NCBI RefSeq assembly: GCF_002865645.1
Contig: NW_020194638.1
Location: 248,001-312,000, forward strand
Source of the DNA: Hyaloscypha bicolor E
Taxonomy: Eukaryota > Ascomycota > Leotiomycetes > Helotiales > Hyaloscyphaceae
DNA length: 64,000 nucleotides
Direction: 5' to 3'
How positions within the stretch are numbered: the stretch's first letter is position 1; every line of letters begins with the position of its first letter. Of the stretch, positions 21,777 through 33,679 are shown piece by piece. The notes beneath the pieces were generated by a model. It saw only the letters and a list, made by a program, of their open reading frames with translations. It searched no databases and was not told where the DNA came from. Both the position numbers and the translations under genes were made by a program.

Positions 21777-23332
21777 CAGCTAGAGTCAGAACTTGTCTCT
21801 AGAACACTTGCAGCACGGATATTTGCTCGGACAGACAGAAATTAAAAGTGACAAGTTAGACTGTGTTGGGTCCGTAGTAAATTGAGCGTTTTGAAGGTAA
21901 CCATCCTGTGTTCACTGGAAAGGAGAAATAATTGAAGCTTTGATCACGTGAATGGGACTCGCACACCGAGTATCGTCGTGATCCCTCTTCACCTTCCTGC
22001 AATTTCGGAATACGGACTGCGCCCACCGTTGGCGCTGCTAGTGCGGCGTCAATGGGGACATGCCTTAATGGCGCTGTCTACGTCCCTGTTAAGTCTGTCA
22101 ACTATCTAAACCAACTAGATCGCGTCTTAAAGAGGATTTAAGCTTCGTCCAGGTTTGATGTTGATCTGTTGATCTTCAACAGAGTCACAGAAACTGGGGA
22201 TCCTTTGAGCACAGTTGGATGTGTTAGTTATGCAGGCCCAGTGTAAAATTTGCAAGGGGCACCAAGGTTCCGTGGCCAAGCTTCTGCCCCACTCCCAGAA
22301 TGTATTGGCGCCATTGACTATCATTGGTTCTTTTGGACCCAGCCCTCAATGGGGCTTAGTAAGGAACGGCCCAAAGCGCCCACAGCCCTACCAGCGCGCC
22401 CCTTTTCTCCTGACCCCTCCTTCCAATTTCGCAATCTCGCAATCCCCGAATCATTGATGCCCCTCGAGGCCACCAAGGGGACTTCGGCCCTAAATACGAG
22501 ATGCGGCGCCGAGGCTTCGCGTGCTGGAACTTTGAAGGATTGATGTGGAAATACGCTATACGCGGCGACGTGACTGCAACACCTCGGACCTTAAACCGCA
22601 AGAACATGTACAACGACCACGAGATACCGCACGGGATCTTCAAGCCAACTGGGAAATGCCGAAGCAGACGGGAAATCTACTTCCGTGGGGCTCTTCACGA
22701 TGGGAGATTATTACAAAAAATGTTGGTGTTGTTCGAAAAGACCCACTAGGCTAAATCGGCGCTTCGTCTAGTTTCTGACTTGGGGCGGTATGCTTAAAAT
22801 ACTGATCGATCGCTGCCCTCTTTGATTGGCTTTCTTCGTCCCAAGAAACTTCCAAACGGCCTGGAACCATGTAAGTGGTTCATCGTGAGAGATGTGGAGA
22901 AGCTGTGCCTTGCAGCCGAAGGTGCCACACCCCGCTGTGCCGCTCGCCGGCCAGACTGCTGCTGGGGCCTTCCATAAACGAGTCCTTTGGTGAAGTCTCA
23001 ATCACGCTTGGCCGTCTCAATTCGGGTTATTGCTTCAAGGTTGACCGGGAATGAAACGCCGCCTCAGCATCATGGGATGTTTTCCAGATGCACGCCGCTA
23101 TGACTAGACCGAATCTATCAAGTGATGGCTTTTCCCAGATATACCGGCTTCTGTTCCCTTTCTTTCCTTTCCCACCGACATCGTCAACCTCACGCTCTCT
23201 ACTGTCGGTGACCTTTGCGCTTTGCAAACGTTTGTTTGCGTCCTCTCCTTGACGAGCAAGTCACCACCACAATCTTTACCGGCCTAGGCCATACCACGAT
23301 CTTTTTAGGCTATTTGTTATCCTTTCTACATA
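21777..23332. other. intergenic, no gene recognised
   Basis: Frames up to 97 codons on both strands without domains or intron structure. The last few hundred bases should contain the chitinase promoter. Confidence 0.45.
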
Positions 23333-26213
23333 ATGTTTTCCCCCAAATCTTTGGCTGCGGCCACCGCTGCGTTCGCTCTGTTTAGTTCTTCGACGGCCGA
23401 TTATAATCCAGCTGGGAAAGGTAACACTGCAGTGTATTGGGTATGTGTTTGGGTATGGTGATAGGGAACACTGCTAATTTGGATAGGGTGCCGGCGGTTC
23501 GCAAAAGGCTCTTACTTCCTACTGCTATGACCAGTCGATTGATATAATCCCTGTCGCCTTCATCAACTCTTTCCCGGCACAGGCAAATGGGCTGTTTGGA
23601 GTGGGGATGGCCTCCAACACCGTTAATGCCTCTCCAAAATACGCCGGCCCGGGCTATGCGGGGAACCCCCCCAACCCAAACAACGATGAGATGTGGACGG
23701 ATTGTTCGCCAATCGCAAGCGCTCTTTATGAATGCCAACAGAATACCAAGACTAAATTCCTTCTTTCCCTCGGAGGAGCTGTTGGGAATTATAACTTGAA
23801 CAACGCAAGTGATGGTGTATATCTCGCAAACCTCCTCTGGGGTGCCTTTGGGCCATACAATGCAGCCTGGGTTGCCAGTGGAGGTATTCGACCTTTCGAC
23901 GTTAGTTCGACGAAGACAATCGAATTCGATGGGTTTGACTTTGATATCGAGACACAACCAAGTAAGTGACTTTTCCGGCAGGTGGAGAGATACTAATCGA
24001 AAGCAGACAATCAAGCTGGATATATCGCTGCTATCAACCAACTACGTATCTTGTTCGCAGAACACAACAAGGCTACCGGCTGCAACAAGCAATATCTCAT
24101 CACAGGTGCTCCTCAATGCCCATTACCAGATGCCCAGATGTCTGATATGATCAATGGAGCGCAGTTCGATATCGTCTGGCCTCAATTTTATAACAACCCT
24201 TCATGCAGTGCTCGTAACTGGGTCACCAACCCCGGCAAGTCTGGCTTCAACTTCAATCAGTGGCAAACAAGTCTTGCAACAGGCGCAAGCAAGGACGCAC
24301 AGCTCTACATTGGCCTGCTCGGTGGACCTCAAGGCACTTCAGCCACTTACTCTACGGACTACCTTAACCCAACAGAAGCGAAGAGCTTGATCGGCGCTTA
24401 CGCTGGGCAATCTAAATTCGGAGGAGTTATGCTTTGGGATGCGGTTTCAAGCGACGGCAGTGTTGCTTCATTGACGGGCTACAAGTACAGAAATGGTTCA
24501 GCCATCCCCGCAAGCGCTGCCTATTACGATGTTGTTAAGGACTTGTTGGGCGCATATGCAAACTCTTACACTGCCTCAGCCCCAGTATGCACAACTTCCA
24601 CGTCCAGTACGTCCAGTTCGACCAGCACTTCCTCGACAAGCTCAAGCATTTCAACCACTTCGTCAACCTCCAGCAGCTCCCCAGCACCAGCCTCTTCTAC
24701 CTCTGTATCAGCACCAACTACAACCTCTGGAGCTCCAGTCCATGAAACGTTTGTTACCTCAGGAGGCATCACCTGCGTCCGCATTGGATGTTACACGGAA
24801 GGGTACCAAATCCGTGCGTTGACCCCATACGCCACAACCAACTACGCATTGATGAGCCCTGAGATTTGCGCTGCCAACTGCAATGTTTATCCTTACACCT
24901 ACATTGGTCTCGAATATGGAGGAGAATGTTACTGCGGAAACCAGATCAACAATGGAAGCACCATTGTGGATGATTCGGAGTGTAACATGCCTTGCGCTGG
25001 ATACGCAGGAGAGTACTGCGGTGCAGGAAACAGACTAGATATGTATAAATGCGGACCTGCAGGTTCTAGCTCGACATCTTCTGCCGCGGCTTCAACCTCC
25101 GCAGCCACGACAAGCTATCCTGCATCTTCATCCTCGTCAACCAGCTCTGGAGCTGCCTCAAGCAGCTATCCTGCATCCTCGTCTTCCTCGACCAGCTCTG
25201 CAGCCGCCTCAAGCAGCTATCCTGCATCTTCATCCTCGTCAACCAGCTCTGCAGCCGCCTCGAGCAGCTATCCTGCATCTTCATCCTCGTCAACCAGCTC
25301 TGGAGCTGCCTCAAGCAGCTATCCTGCATCTTCGTCTTCCTCGACCAGCTCTGCAGCCGCCTCAAGCAGCTATCCTGCATCTTCATCCTCATCGACCTCC
25401 AGCCCCGCCGCAGAATCCTCGTCCAGCAGCTACCCGGCTTCCCCATCAAGCTCTTACTCTTCCAGCGCACCATACTACCCAAGCAACTCCACCTCATCCT
25501 CAGTCAGCACCACCTCATCATACCCCACAATAACCTCATCTCCCGGCGGCGAAGTAACTAGCACTTCGTCTTACCCGGCAACCATCACTGAGACAATTAC
25601 CACCACAACCGTCCGAACAATCACCAGCTGTGCTAAAACCGTCACAAACTGCCCCGCTTCAGAATCGACACACACCTACCTCGTCACCGACACAATCGAA
25701 CGAACCACCACCTACTGCCCCGGAAATCCCACCAGCGCAGCAGTAGCAATGACCACATCCCCTGTCGAGTACACAACCTCAACTGTGTACACGACCAAAG
25801 TCTACACCATCACCTCGTGCGCCCCAACAGTGACCAACTGCCCGGGAAAGATCGGCCAGGTGACAACTGAGACGGTCATCGATTACACGACCGTGTGCCC
25901 AGTTACCAAGACCGCTGTAACGACCCCGTCAGAGACAGACACCTATTCTACCTGGACAACGACTAGTACAACTACGCAGTATATTACGGTTAAGGTGGTC
26001 GCGTCAACGGCAACGCTTAAGCCATATCCCGTTAGCACCCCTGCTAGCATCTTGACTTTGAACAAGGGTGCTGCGTCTGGAACTCTCCCAGCTGTATACC
26101 TAACGACTACCACTGCGACGCCTTCGCAGTTTACGGGTGCGGCGAGCAGCTCGAGAGGACCTGTTGCTGTTGTCTTGGCAGTCGTACTCGGAGCCGTGGC
26201 TTTCCTTTTGTAG
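23333..26213 (+). CDS. GPI-type class III GH18 chitinase with WSC domain
   Basis: Three exons (23333-23440, 23487-23961, 24007-26213), 929 residues; the second intron has the branch site tactaatc. Order of parts: signal peptide (1-22); GH18 class III domain (about 30-370) with the catalytic DGFDFDIE at 184-191; a Ser/Thr linker; a WSC domain (about 450-535) with its Cys pattern, including GECYCGN and CAGYAGEYCGAGNRL; a tandem-repeat Ser-rich region (about 565-667); two TITSCA-x-TVTNCP modules in a Thr-rich stalk; and a C-terminal hydrophobic tail (GPVAVVLAVVLGAVAFLL) preceded by small residues, as in GPI signals. It should hydrolyse chitin at the cell wall or plasma membrane, with the WSC part probably binding wall glycans. 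Confidence 0.92.
25116..25421 (+). repeat. coding minisatellite, six 51-bp units
   Basis: Six nearly identical 51-bp units encode a 17-residue Ser-rich repeat (YPASSSSSTSSGAASSS and variants with AAA or PAA) within the chitinase stalk. Being a multiple of three, the unit can change copy number without a frameshift. Confidence 0.92.
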
Positions 26214-27281
26214 ATTTGCATTTCTGACGGAGAAAAGTACTTTCTTACGTTGCGGGAGGTGAAGGGAGTGGGCATTTTGAAGAACAAGGGGATTGGGGAG
26301 CGAGTTTAGCATTGGAGTTGGAAAATCTATTGGAAAAGAAAGAGGTGGATGTGTATTATACATACATATTATGAAGTCGCCTTGAACATAATGATCCTTG
26401 ATGTGTGAGAGCCTTCTTTAGATTCCAAGTGGCATACTTGCCGAAGAAATTCGTGCAGTTGAGACAATAACCGTGTTTCTCGATTGCAAGTACCTGCTCT
26501 GGACTCTGGACATATCGAGTTGATGTTAAGCGAGAAATAGGGGCTGAACTCTCCGAACGGATATCATCAACAAAGCTTCCTTGTTAGACTGTGTGCCTGG
26601 TTCTAGATGTCCAACAACATTCCCCTCTTCGGCTTACAAAATGTGGCGCTTCCATCGCTCTGCTTCAGCCAATCCCAACCACCCGGATACTTTCAGCTGA
26701 AACGGCGGCATCCCGATTCTCGCACCTTCAAGATTTTGGATCATTCCCCTAGACTCTCAAGCAGTATGAATCATCGATAGGACATCACTCCGGAACCGGT
26801 ATTGCGATGTCAAGCAACTGTACCGCAGTTGGCGATGCCAATCCAGATATCGCAGGCACCGGATAGTACGCTTACCGTAAACTGCAACACCTACTCCGAC
26901 GACCGCTTTCTGAACCTGGCTATGGATCAAACCGTCTGTGGAGAATTGATTCGAATGCAAATGAGATTGTTGAAATGGCGATTGTGAGTGCTGCTTGTAT
27001 CCTGAAAGAGACGAGGATCAGTACTCTAGGATTTAGCTCGAGTAGAATCGTGGGAAGGCCAAAGTCTGACAACCTACCCCCCTCCCATTATGACTGTGAG
27101 ATACGATGCTCAGCTTTCAGATTATTTAAATTATCAGCATCGGCAGGAAGGTCGACAGACTGGGGATGATGATCTCCAGATGAGAGAAGAGTGCGAGGAC
27201 AACACATGACTTGGAAGGTTTCAATTCCCTGAAACTGCAAAACGAATTCAACTCCATTACCCAATTCCATCCAACACCACT
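26214..27281. other. intergenic between convergent genes
   Basis: About 1.07 kb between the 3' ends of chitinase and scytalone dehydratase. No gene recognised. Confidence 0.5.
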
Positions 27282-28017
27282 CTACGCACCAACATCAACA
27301 GTCTGCCCCGCCTCAAACTTCTCCGTAACCTCCACACTATGCTGTAAAACCTCCGCCGTCTTCTCAGCCTCAACATTCTTCTCCTCAACCTTAACCTCCT
27401 CCTCAGTCTTCTCTCCGAAATTCTCCCTCCCCTCCTCAAACACCTTATCGAAATCAAACTCGCTCCACCTGATCTCGGGATTCAGACCTGCAAACTTCCA
27501 CTCCCCATCAACCTTCTTATACCAATGCTGATTCGTGCTGTGCGCATGACCCTTCACGGCAACCTCGGACATCGTAGCATCGGTGTATTTCTGATGCGGC
27601 ACACGGAGTTGGTGCCATCCGATGATTTCCTCGTCGGAGACTTTCTCCCATTTCGTACCGCCGATGAAGTGCTGGGTTTTGAGGAGGGGGTTGCCGAGGA
27701 CTTTGGGGTCGGAGGCCATGGTAACGAATTCTTCGGCGGGCATGGCTTCCCAGAGCTTGTCGAGGAAGGAGCGGTAGTCGATCTGAAGATATGTTAAGAG
27801 AGTGTGGAGGGGAGTAAGAGGGGTGACAAACTCGCAAGGTTGGTGCGATGCATTTTCGCAGTCTGTCCCAGTTCTTGGAGTCGTAGCTGTCGGCCCACTC
27901 GAAGCATGCGGCCATGCAGCCCATGACTTCTGTTCATTCGTCAGCTCAATCCTCATATTCGAATTTAGAGATCATACCCTCGAAAGTGAGAGGCTCGGGG
28001 AGTTTTTGTGCGCCCAT
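27282..28017 (-). CDS. SCD1: scytalone dehydratase
   Basis: Dehydrates scytalone and vermelone in DHN-melanin synthesis. Three exons (28017-27978, 27929-27832, 27782-27282), 212 residues. The start [14 protein letters not shown] fits the family, and splicing restores [18 protein letters not shown] and [15 protein letters not shown]. The active-site residues known for the rice-blast enzyme are all present, shifted by one: Tyr29, Asp30, Tyr49, His84 (TQHFIGG), His109 (RVPHQKY), Ser128 and Asn130 (HSTNQHW). The catalytic core ends near residue 171. A further 41 residues form a Glu/Lys/Val-rich tail that is longer than in the usual enzyme of about 172 residues. No polyketide synthase or naphthol reductase gene is in the window. 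Confidence 0.95.
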
Positions 28018-28612
28018 TTTGAAGATTTCTGTTTTGCTTTGAAAGAAGTATTAATTTTGCAGCTTTTCCAATTTCGAGGGCATGATTTTCATCGGAAACG
28101 GATTCACCGCACTCTTATACCATCGCACATCTCATCGCACTTCGTGTTCGTTGTTCCGTGGCCTCGTCGCGGACTTTGTCGCGGTACTGCGGGGTTCTCG
28201 CATCGCGTTGGGGATGTCCGGATACAGCGTACCACACCGAGAAAACCGACCCAGATGAATTGCGCACTGTTGATTGGACGATGAGCGATGGCCCAAGTGA
28301 TACGAATATTGAGTTTGTTTATTTCGGGTTACGGGAGCGGGTGATTGGCATTGGGTTTTGCGATGGTGTGTCTTAGAGGGGTTTCGACTCGGCTTGTTAC
28401 TGGATTGCGATGCGAGCGTGGGGTCTGTGTGACGTGACGGTTGGAGGTCAACCGTTTGAGATTATAGCGCGCTAAATGCAAACAAAGCTACAAATTTTAG
28501 GCTTCATGGTGCTGAAGTGACTTCGATTTGGCCCAGATGAAAGGTGCTTGTTGCAGGAATTCATTTGAGCCGGGGAAGTACTGAGGTTCGGATCAGCCCA
28601 GATTCGAAGCAC
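28018..28612. other. intergenic, promoter side of scytalone dehydratase
   Basis: About 600 bp between the scytalone dehydratase start and the 3' end of the Clr5-TPR gene; both genes point left. No gene recognised. Confidence 0.5.
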
Positions 28613-30988
28613 TCAGCTGAAATCCACGGCTAGTGGGACATCTGTCAAGTTTAGAAAAATGTTGACTTATCGAGAGAGAACTTACCAGTTAAGTTTTCAT
28701 GTGCGTCCTCATCAAGAATCGATTGCGTCTCCCATCCCTCATCAAGACTCGATTGCGTCTCCCATCCCTCATCCTCCTTTCTCCTCTCTTCAACCAAACA
28801 AATCCATTCCCGAATCTTCTTGATGTAGCTAGCGCGGTCATCAGAATCACCATCCTGGCGAAGAGCGAGCTTCTCAATCGTTTGCTGGAAATGATGTACC
28901 GCGTCATCATAACGCCCCAGATCCGCATAGCAAAACCCCAGATCCTCGCAGTCCCACCTGGAATATCTGTTGTCAATCCCGTAGAGTTCAATTCCCATCA
29001 GGAAAATATTCTGCCTCCACTTTGCTTCTTCTGTTCTCCGTCCCGTTTGCCTTAGAAGATCTGCAAGTAGCTCCATCGAATTCATAATCTCCCAGTCTGG
29101 ATGGCTAGGGGCCTGCCTCAAGATAGCTCGAATCATTTCTTCGCTTTCAAGTAACTGTCCCTTGGCTCTCAAGACGTGGACCGTTTCCACGTAGAAATGC
29201 CAACACCAAAGTTTCTCTATCAGTAACGTATGCGCGAATTGTCCTTCGGCAAGATGCAACACGTTTCCGCTATCGTCGAATCTTCCCTGCGCCCGCAAGG
29301 ACCATGCCAGGGCAGTCATTCCGTCCAGCGCCCTTTGGGTCTCTATGACATCTCGTTCTGCATTAGCAAGGATCTCACACTCGAGCTCCACTAGGGTACG
29401 GAGAATCGCATCGGCTTCCTTAAGCTGGCCGACAACGATCAAAACCTGCCCTAGCGATACCATGGTGCCCACTGTCAATATGTCCCTTACGCCATATCGA
29501 AGGAGGCAAGTTTGAAGAATTTCTCGGCTAATGACTAGATCTGACTGGTTTTCTCCAATATTGTTGTGCAAGTTGGCTAAAAGGCTTTTCGAAAATATGG
29601 CGAGTTCGTGCTCTGGGCCCACAAGCTTCGTTATCTTCTGGTGCAAATCCCGATGGAGGCTCAGAGCTTTGAAAACCCTCCCTTGGCACAGAAGGTTTTC
29701 GACAACCCACAGGCAAGCATATAAAAGTTTGGCCGGTTGATATCCTGGTATCGCCAAAGAACAAGTAATCACACGACGCCACCAGCTTTCTGCCAGTCGA
29801 TAATGGTCAAGCTCGTAATGCCTCTGTGCTACGCTTCGCATACTTTCAACCAAGTCAGCAATCCTTGATGGTGTCATGTTGTTCAGCTCTTTGAGCTTCA
29901 TTCGACACCTGAGTTCCTCCACCTCCAAGGAGAACTCATCAACCAGGTGATCACTTCTCGGATGTCTAGAAAGTCTCCGTCTTTGCCCCACTTTTGGAAA
30001 GGGGCAGAGTTCGTCGAGGGGACCTAGCATTCGAGGGTGGCACCCCGTTGAAAACTGCGTGGAGAGAGCAGGAATATGGAAGGAGAATCCGGGACGGGTT
30101 GTTGTGGGTGATGTCTGTGGAGCCCGGGTTGTACATGATACTGCAATACCGTCACCTTCGTCTGTATCCAGCAAGTCGCATTTGTCCTCGTCCTCCCCAG
30201 AGTACGGTGCAGACAGGTCGAGGTCTGCAAAACCACCACACAGTTCCAAGGTCAGGGCTCCAATCAATCCAGTCAATCGAGGGGATCCAACGACGTCGAC
30301 TGCAAGCCAAGGATCGAATGTCTGTCCCAGGTTCATGGGTATCGATCGTAGCTGGTTTCCACAACGTGGTATCTCTTCCACAGTACCGTCGTCGTTACAA
30401 ATATCCATCTTCGGCGGTACTGATTGACCATCTTCGTTGATGCTAGAGGTTTCTTCTCCCATTTCTAATTTTGTCAACATTGAACTTTATCATAGGTGTT
30501 AACTTACTTGAAGTGTCTGCAGGTCCGTTCTGGGATCCGCCGCCAACGATCCCCTCCCTCTTCCTCCACCTTTCAAGCTTCGCCTTATCCAACCTCCGTC
30601 CTCTCAACATCCTCTCCTCAAGCTGTCCCTCTCCGTCAACCGTCTCAAGAATGGCCCTCCTCTCTTCCTTCTTAACATTCTTCTCAAAGCCCCACTCCTT
30701 TGCTCTTCTCAGGAATTGCTTCTTCGTGGGATTAAACCTATGATGCTCCTGCAAATGCTGAGCAACTTTGGTGAAGGTCTGGTTCTCAGTGATGTAGAGG
30801 CGGTAGATGAGTGGCTTCAGCGCAAGCCACTGCTCCTTCGGATACATCTTCCGCCTCGCATTCGTCTCTGTCTTCTTTCCCAACCCAGGTATCATCGTCG
30901 AGCTCGCGTCTTCCTGTTCATCAAGTATGTCATGTGACGAGGCTGGGCCCGTTGGGGCCCAAATCGATTCGAGAAAGTTGTCGTCCAT
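28613..30988 (-). CDS. Clr5-domain protein with TPR-like C-terminal region
   Basis: Three exons (30988-30508, 30464-28686, 28641-28613), 762 residues. The small last exon is inferred from a strong gtaagt donor and a cag acceptor 44 bp later; the total is then a multiple of three. Reading through the donor instead would end at 28651. Residues about 50-110 form a Clr5 domain (MYPKEQWLALKPLIYRLY, then FNPTKKQFLRRAKEWGF), a helix-turn-helix-like module that occurs at the N-terminus of many fungal proteins. The C-terminal 450 residues are helical with TPR-like pairs (RHYELDHYRLAESWWRRV, GFCYADLGRYDDAVHHFQQT). Probably a regulatory or scaffold protein. The first ATG (MDDNFLESIW) follows an upstream GTG in the same frame. 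Confidence 0.8.
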
Positions 30989-31706
30989 TGCGCTCGAGTT
31001 CACTTCCTTGGCGAGAACTCATTGTGAGCGGAGGTTGGGCATCTTATGATATTTTATTCAGAGCCTTGTGGTCACCGATGAGTGTGGCATGCGGGATGCG
31101 TGTCTGCAAAGGCACTTTTGATGCCTTCTAGCGATTGGGCGACGAAAGTGCCGTGCAGTAATAAACGCCACGATGAGTGTTGTTCTTGAAACAAGCAAGG
31201 CTGAGAAGTGCGCCACATTTTGCAAAAGTGCCCTGCATCGTGAATGCTTGGTTGGTGGTGGGCGTTGAGGGAACTTTTGCGCGATTGGGAAAGAGCGGGA
31301 TCCATGCGATTTTGGGGGCACTTGCCCAGATGGTATGGAATAGAACATTCGATAAGCAGAAGGAGAGCAGATGATGTGGAAACATTTCATGGCAATTTGC
31401 GAGCAAGCAAGCGGTTTGAGGGATTTCTGAAAGCTCATTGCTGATTATTGTTACACATTGCCTTCAGGGAATTCCATGTGATGCCTGAAAGCTGAGTCTG
31501 CTCAATCTAGCTAACGCCCTTCTGGCGAGCGATGTTTGCTATCGGAGGCTCTCAAGCTGCTTCATTTCGAACGAGGTGGTGGCCGATGTCGACCAGCGGA
31601 CTCATGCAGTAATTCTGATCTCCCGTGCAAGCCGGTCAAGGTATCCCTCGCGCGATCGTCCTGGTTGAACCCGAAATTATCCCTTTCTCCAGCTTACGCG
31701 GGGATA
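30989..31706. other. intergenic between two leftward genes
   Basis: About 720 bp. Overlapping short frames on both strands, no domain or intron signature. Confidence 0.45.
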
Positions 31707-33038
31707 TCATGGATACTCGTTCAACTTCACCAGCAAATCCACCAATTCCGGGCTCGTCTCCGGGTCCAATGCCATCGCCTCAAGACTCTTATAAAGCGTC
31801 TCATCCGTAGACGCAACCTTCTTCATCAGTGCAGCCAAATAATCCATTGTGCTCTTCGTCAGTTCCGTCATACTCATCACGTCCAGAAACTCAGCGAAAA
31901 AATCAATAACTGTGATATGCATCAACATATCCTCTTCCTTGTTCACCATATCAACAGCCGCAAAATATAACAGTCCATGCTGGTCAATCTTGTATCGCCC
32001 TTCGATCTCGGGGAAATGGCTGCGAGTTATGGTTTGGAAGTCCAGAACCGCCAGTCGCGGTAAAACGCGAAGGAGGCGGGCTTGTGCTAATGACTTTTGT
32101 CGCTCATCGAGCTGACTTGGACCGGTACCGATTGTGTGGAAACTGCAGAGGGAGAATAGAAGGTTGTAGATCTCGCGGTCTTGGAATATTCTCCGCCATA
32201 ATAGACCTTGACCGGGTGGCATATTCGACGCGATTTGGAGGCCGCTCATCTTCGTGTCGATTGTAGCTGATGTTCTGCGGTCACAATCCACCTCGAGTAG
32301 ATCGCCGAGTGCCTTCGTAGCCTTCTCTCCAACTTCGACGTGCGGGGTGCTGAGCCATGTTCGCAGGAACTCCTCGACTACTCCTTTCATGATGGAGAGT
32401 ATTGCAGTATCGCTTGGGCTTCGTGCTGCTTTCTCGATAACTGTGATTGCCAGTATAGCTGCCGCAGGGGCGGGGGATCGAAGGGCTTGGATGAGGGCAT
32501 CCTCGGAGGCGAGGGTGAGGGCCTGAGTGAATGGGACGGGTCGCAGGAGCTTCATGCAGAGGCTTGCCAAGATTGTTGGGTCTTTGTCATAGGCGAGGAG
32601 AACTTGTGTGAGGTTCGGTAGTAGTCGGGGTATCAAAGGAGGTATGTTTGTATCTGAGGCACTGTTAGTGATTTGGCTCACAATCAATGCCAGTGCCGCC
32701 TTGTAAACGCAGATAACACAGCGAAAACAACGCGAGGCTGAGAACAACATCATCATCATCGACGCTTGTGATAATGATAACCTTGCGCCCCGCACTTCTT
32801 CCTCAAGTGAATCCTCAAATAGGAAGTCGCCCTGATGGCAGCACCTTTGCCGCTCCTTCCCAAGACACCACCCTGAATATACCCAACCAAGGTGTGCGGA
32901 GACGTGAAAAGACTTACCATTCAGCTGCAGCTCTACTTCATCAAACAGCTTGGTATCGAGAGGCGTTTCTGGGGCTTCAGCGAGCTGCTGGACGTGTCTC
33001 TCGAGCTCCTCGAGGCCATGGACTGGTATTTCCTCCAT
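31707..33038 (-). CDS. HSM3: 26S proteasome base-assembly chaperone (Hsm3/S5b/PSMD5-type)
   Basis: Two exons (33038-32918 and 32653-31707), 355 residues. The start MEEIPVHGLEELERHVQQL follows an upstream in-frame TTG. The 264-bp intron is open in frame but interrupts the natural run EVELQLN...TNIPPLIPRLLPNL, so it is read as an intron (donor gtaagt, acceptor cctcag). The product is an all-helical HEAT/ARM-type protein: RSPAPAAAILAITVIEKAA, EKATKALGDLLEVDC, GLLWRRIFQDREIYNLLFSLCS. Fungal members are often labelled 'DNA mismatch repair protein HSM3'. The family assists Rpt1-Rpt2 assembly of the proteasome base in the cytosol. It is divergent from RPC31. Confidence 0.85.
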   Translation of the reverse strand: MEEIPVHGLEELERHVQQLAEAPETPLDTKLFDEVELQLNGKSFHVSAHLGWVYSGWCLGKERQRCCHQGDFLFEDSLEEEVRGARLSLSQASMMMMLFSASRCFRCVICVYKAALALIVSQITNSASDTNIPPLIPRLLPNLTQVLLAYDKDPTILASLCMKLLRPVPFTQALTLASEDALIQALRSPAPAAAILAITVIEKAARSPSDTAILSIMKGVVEEFLRTWLSTPHVEVGEKATKALGDLLEVDCDRRTSATIDTKMSGLQIASNMPPGQGLLWRRIFQDREIYNLLFSLCSFHTIGTGPSQLDERQKSLAQARLLRVLPRLAVLDFQTITRSHFPEIEGRYKIDQHGLLYFAAVDMVNKEEDMLMHITVIDFFAEFLDVMSMTELTKSTMDYLAALMKKVASTDETLYKSLEAMALDPETSPELVDLLVKLNEYP

Positions 33039-33679
33039 GGTTCCAAGCTCGCGCTGCGCAGCCTCCAAGACACCCAGCTGGCAGATCACCCTTGACGGGT
33101 CTCGACCACAGTTACAGCAGTCCCGAGATCAAGTTCTCCAGAACGTTCAAGAGGAACGCGTGCGATATGGCGGGCACCTACAACAGGGACGAGAACAGGA
33201 GCTGGAGGATCCACCACAGCCGGGGTATCTATCTGGGACAGACAATAGGAACGGAGCGCTGCGAATGAAGAATCAGCATCGACGTATGAGAGGAGATGGC
33301 GAGGGTATTCACTGGTCAGCGAAGGTGCGCATGGCCAGTTGTTTGCTCTAGGCCTCCATGGAAGCCCAGATGTCGAATTCCGCCCTAACAGCGAGAGCGC
33401 CAATCAATTTACGCGCTTTCTGCCGACGAAATTCACACCGCCCGCACCTGCAACCCCACCAACCCAGATTATTTCTCTGATGTTGAGTCAGAGAGAACTA
33501 CCTCTGTCGCCGAAGAGTACAAGGAAGCTGAACGCGCAGAGAAAGGTACAGCCGCTGACAACGAGGATATACCAGCTCTGCAGCTTGACCCACAAAAGCA
33601 GAACCGGCTGCCTCCCAAGAAAAAGCACTACAAGCTCGCGCAGCAAGCAGCGCTACCACCTGTGAGAACCGTGGGCGAG
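33039..33679. promoter_or_regulatory. divergent region between HSM3 and RPC31
   Basis: This 640-bp gap holds both promoters. Its right part (about 33390-33679) is open in the RPC31 frame after an acceptor-like ccctaacag, and reads acidic then lysine-rich (DYFSDVESERTT, PPKKKHYKLAQQ). That could be an N-terminal extension or an unrelated upstream exon. I could not place a matching first exon. Confidence 0.4.

Noticed and set aside
25066..25497. 143-codon minus-strand frame with repeats
   Set aside because: It is the antisense shadow of the chitinase minisatellite; its periodicity comes from the coding repeat.
27802..28284. 160-codon plus-strand frame
   Set aside because: Antisense to scytalone dehydratase exons 1-2 and introns; no domain.
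29994..30440. 148-codon plus-strand frame
   Set aside because: Antisense shadow of the long Clr5-TPR exon.
33086..33403. 105-codon minus-strand frame upstream of HSM3
   Set aside because: It stops before the HSM3 ATG, no splice joins it, and no motif is seen.
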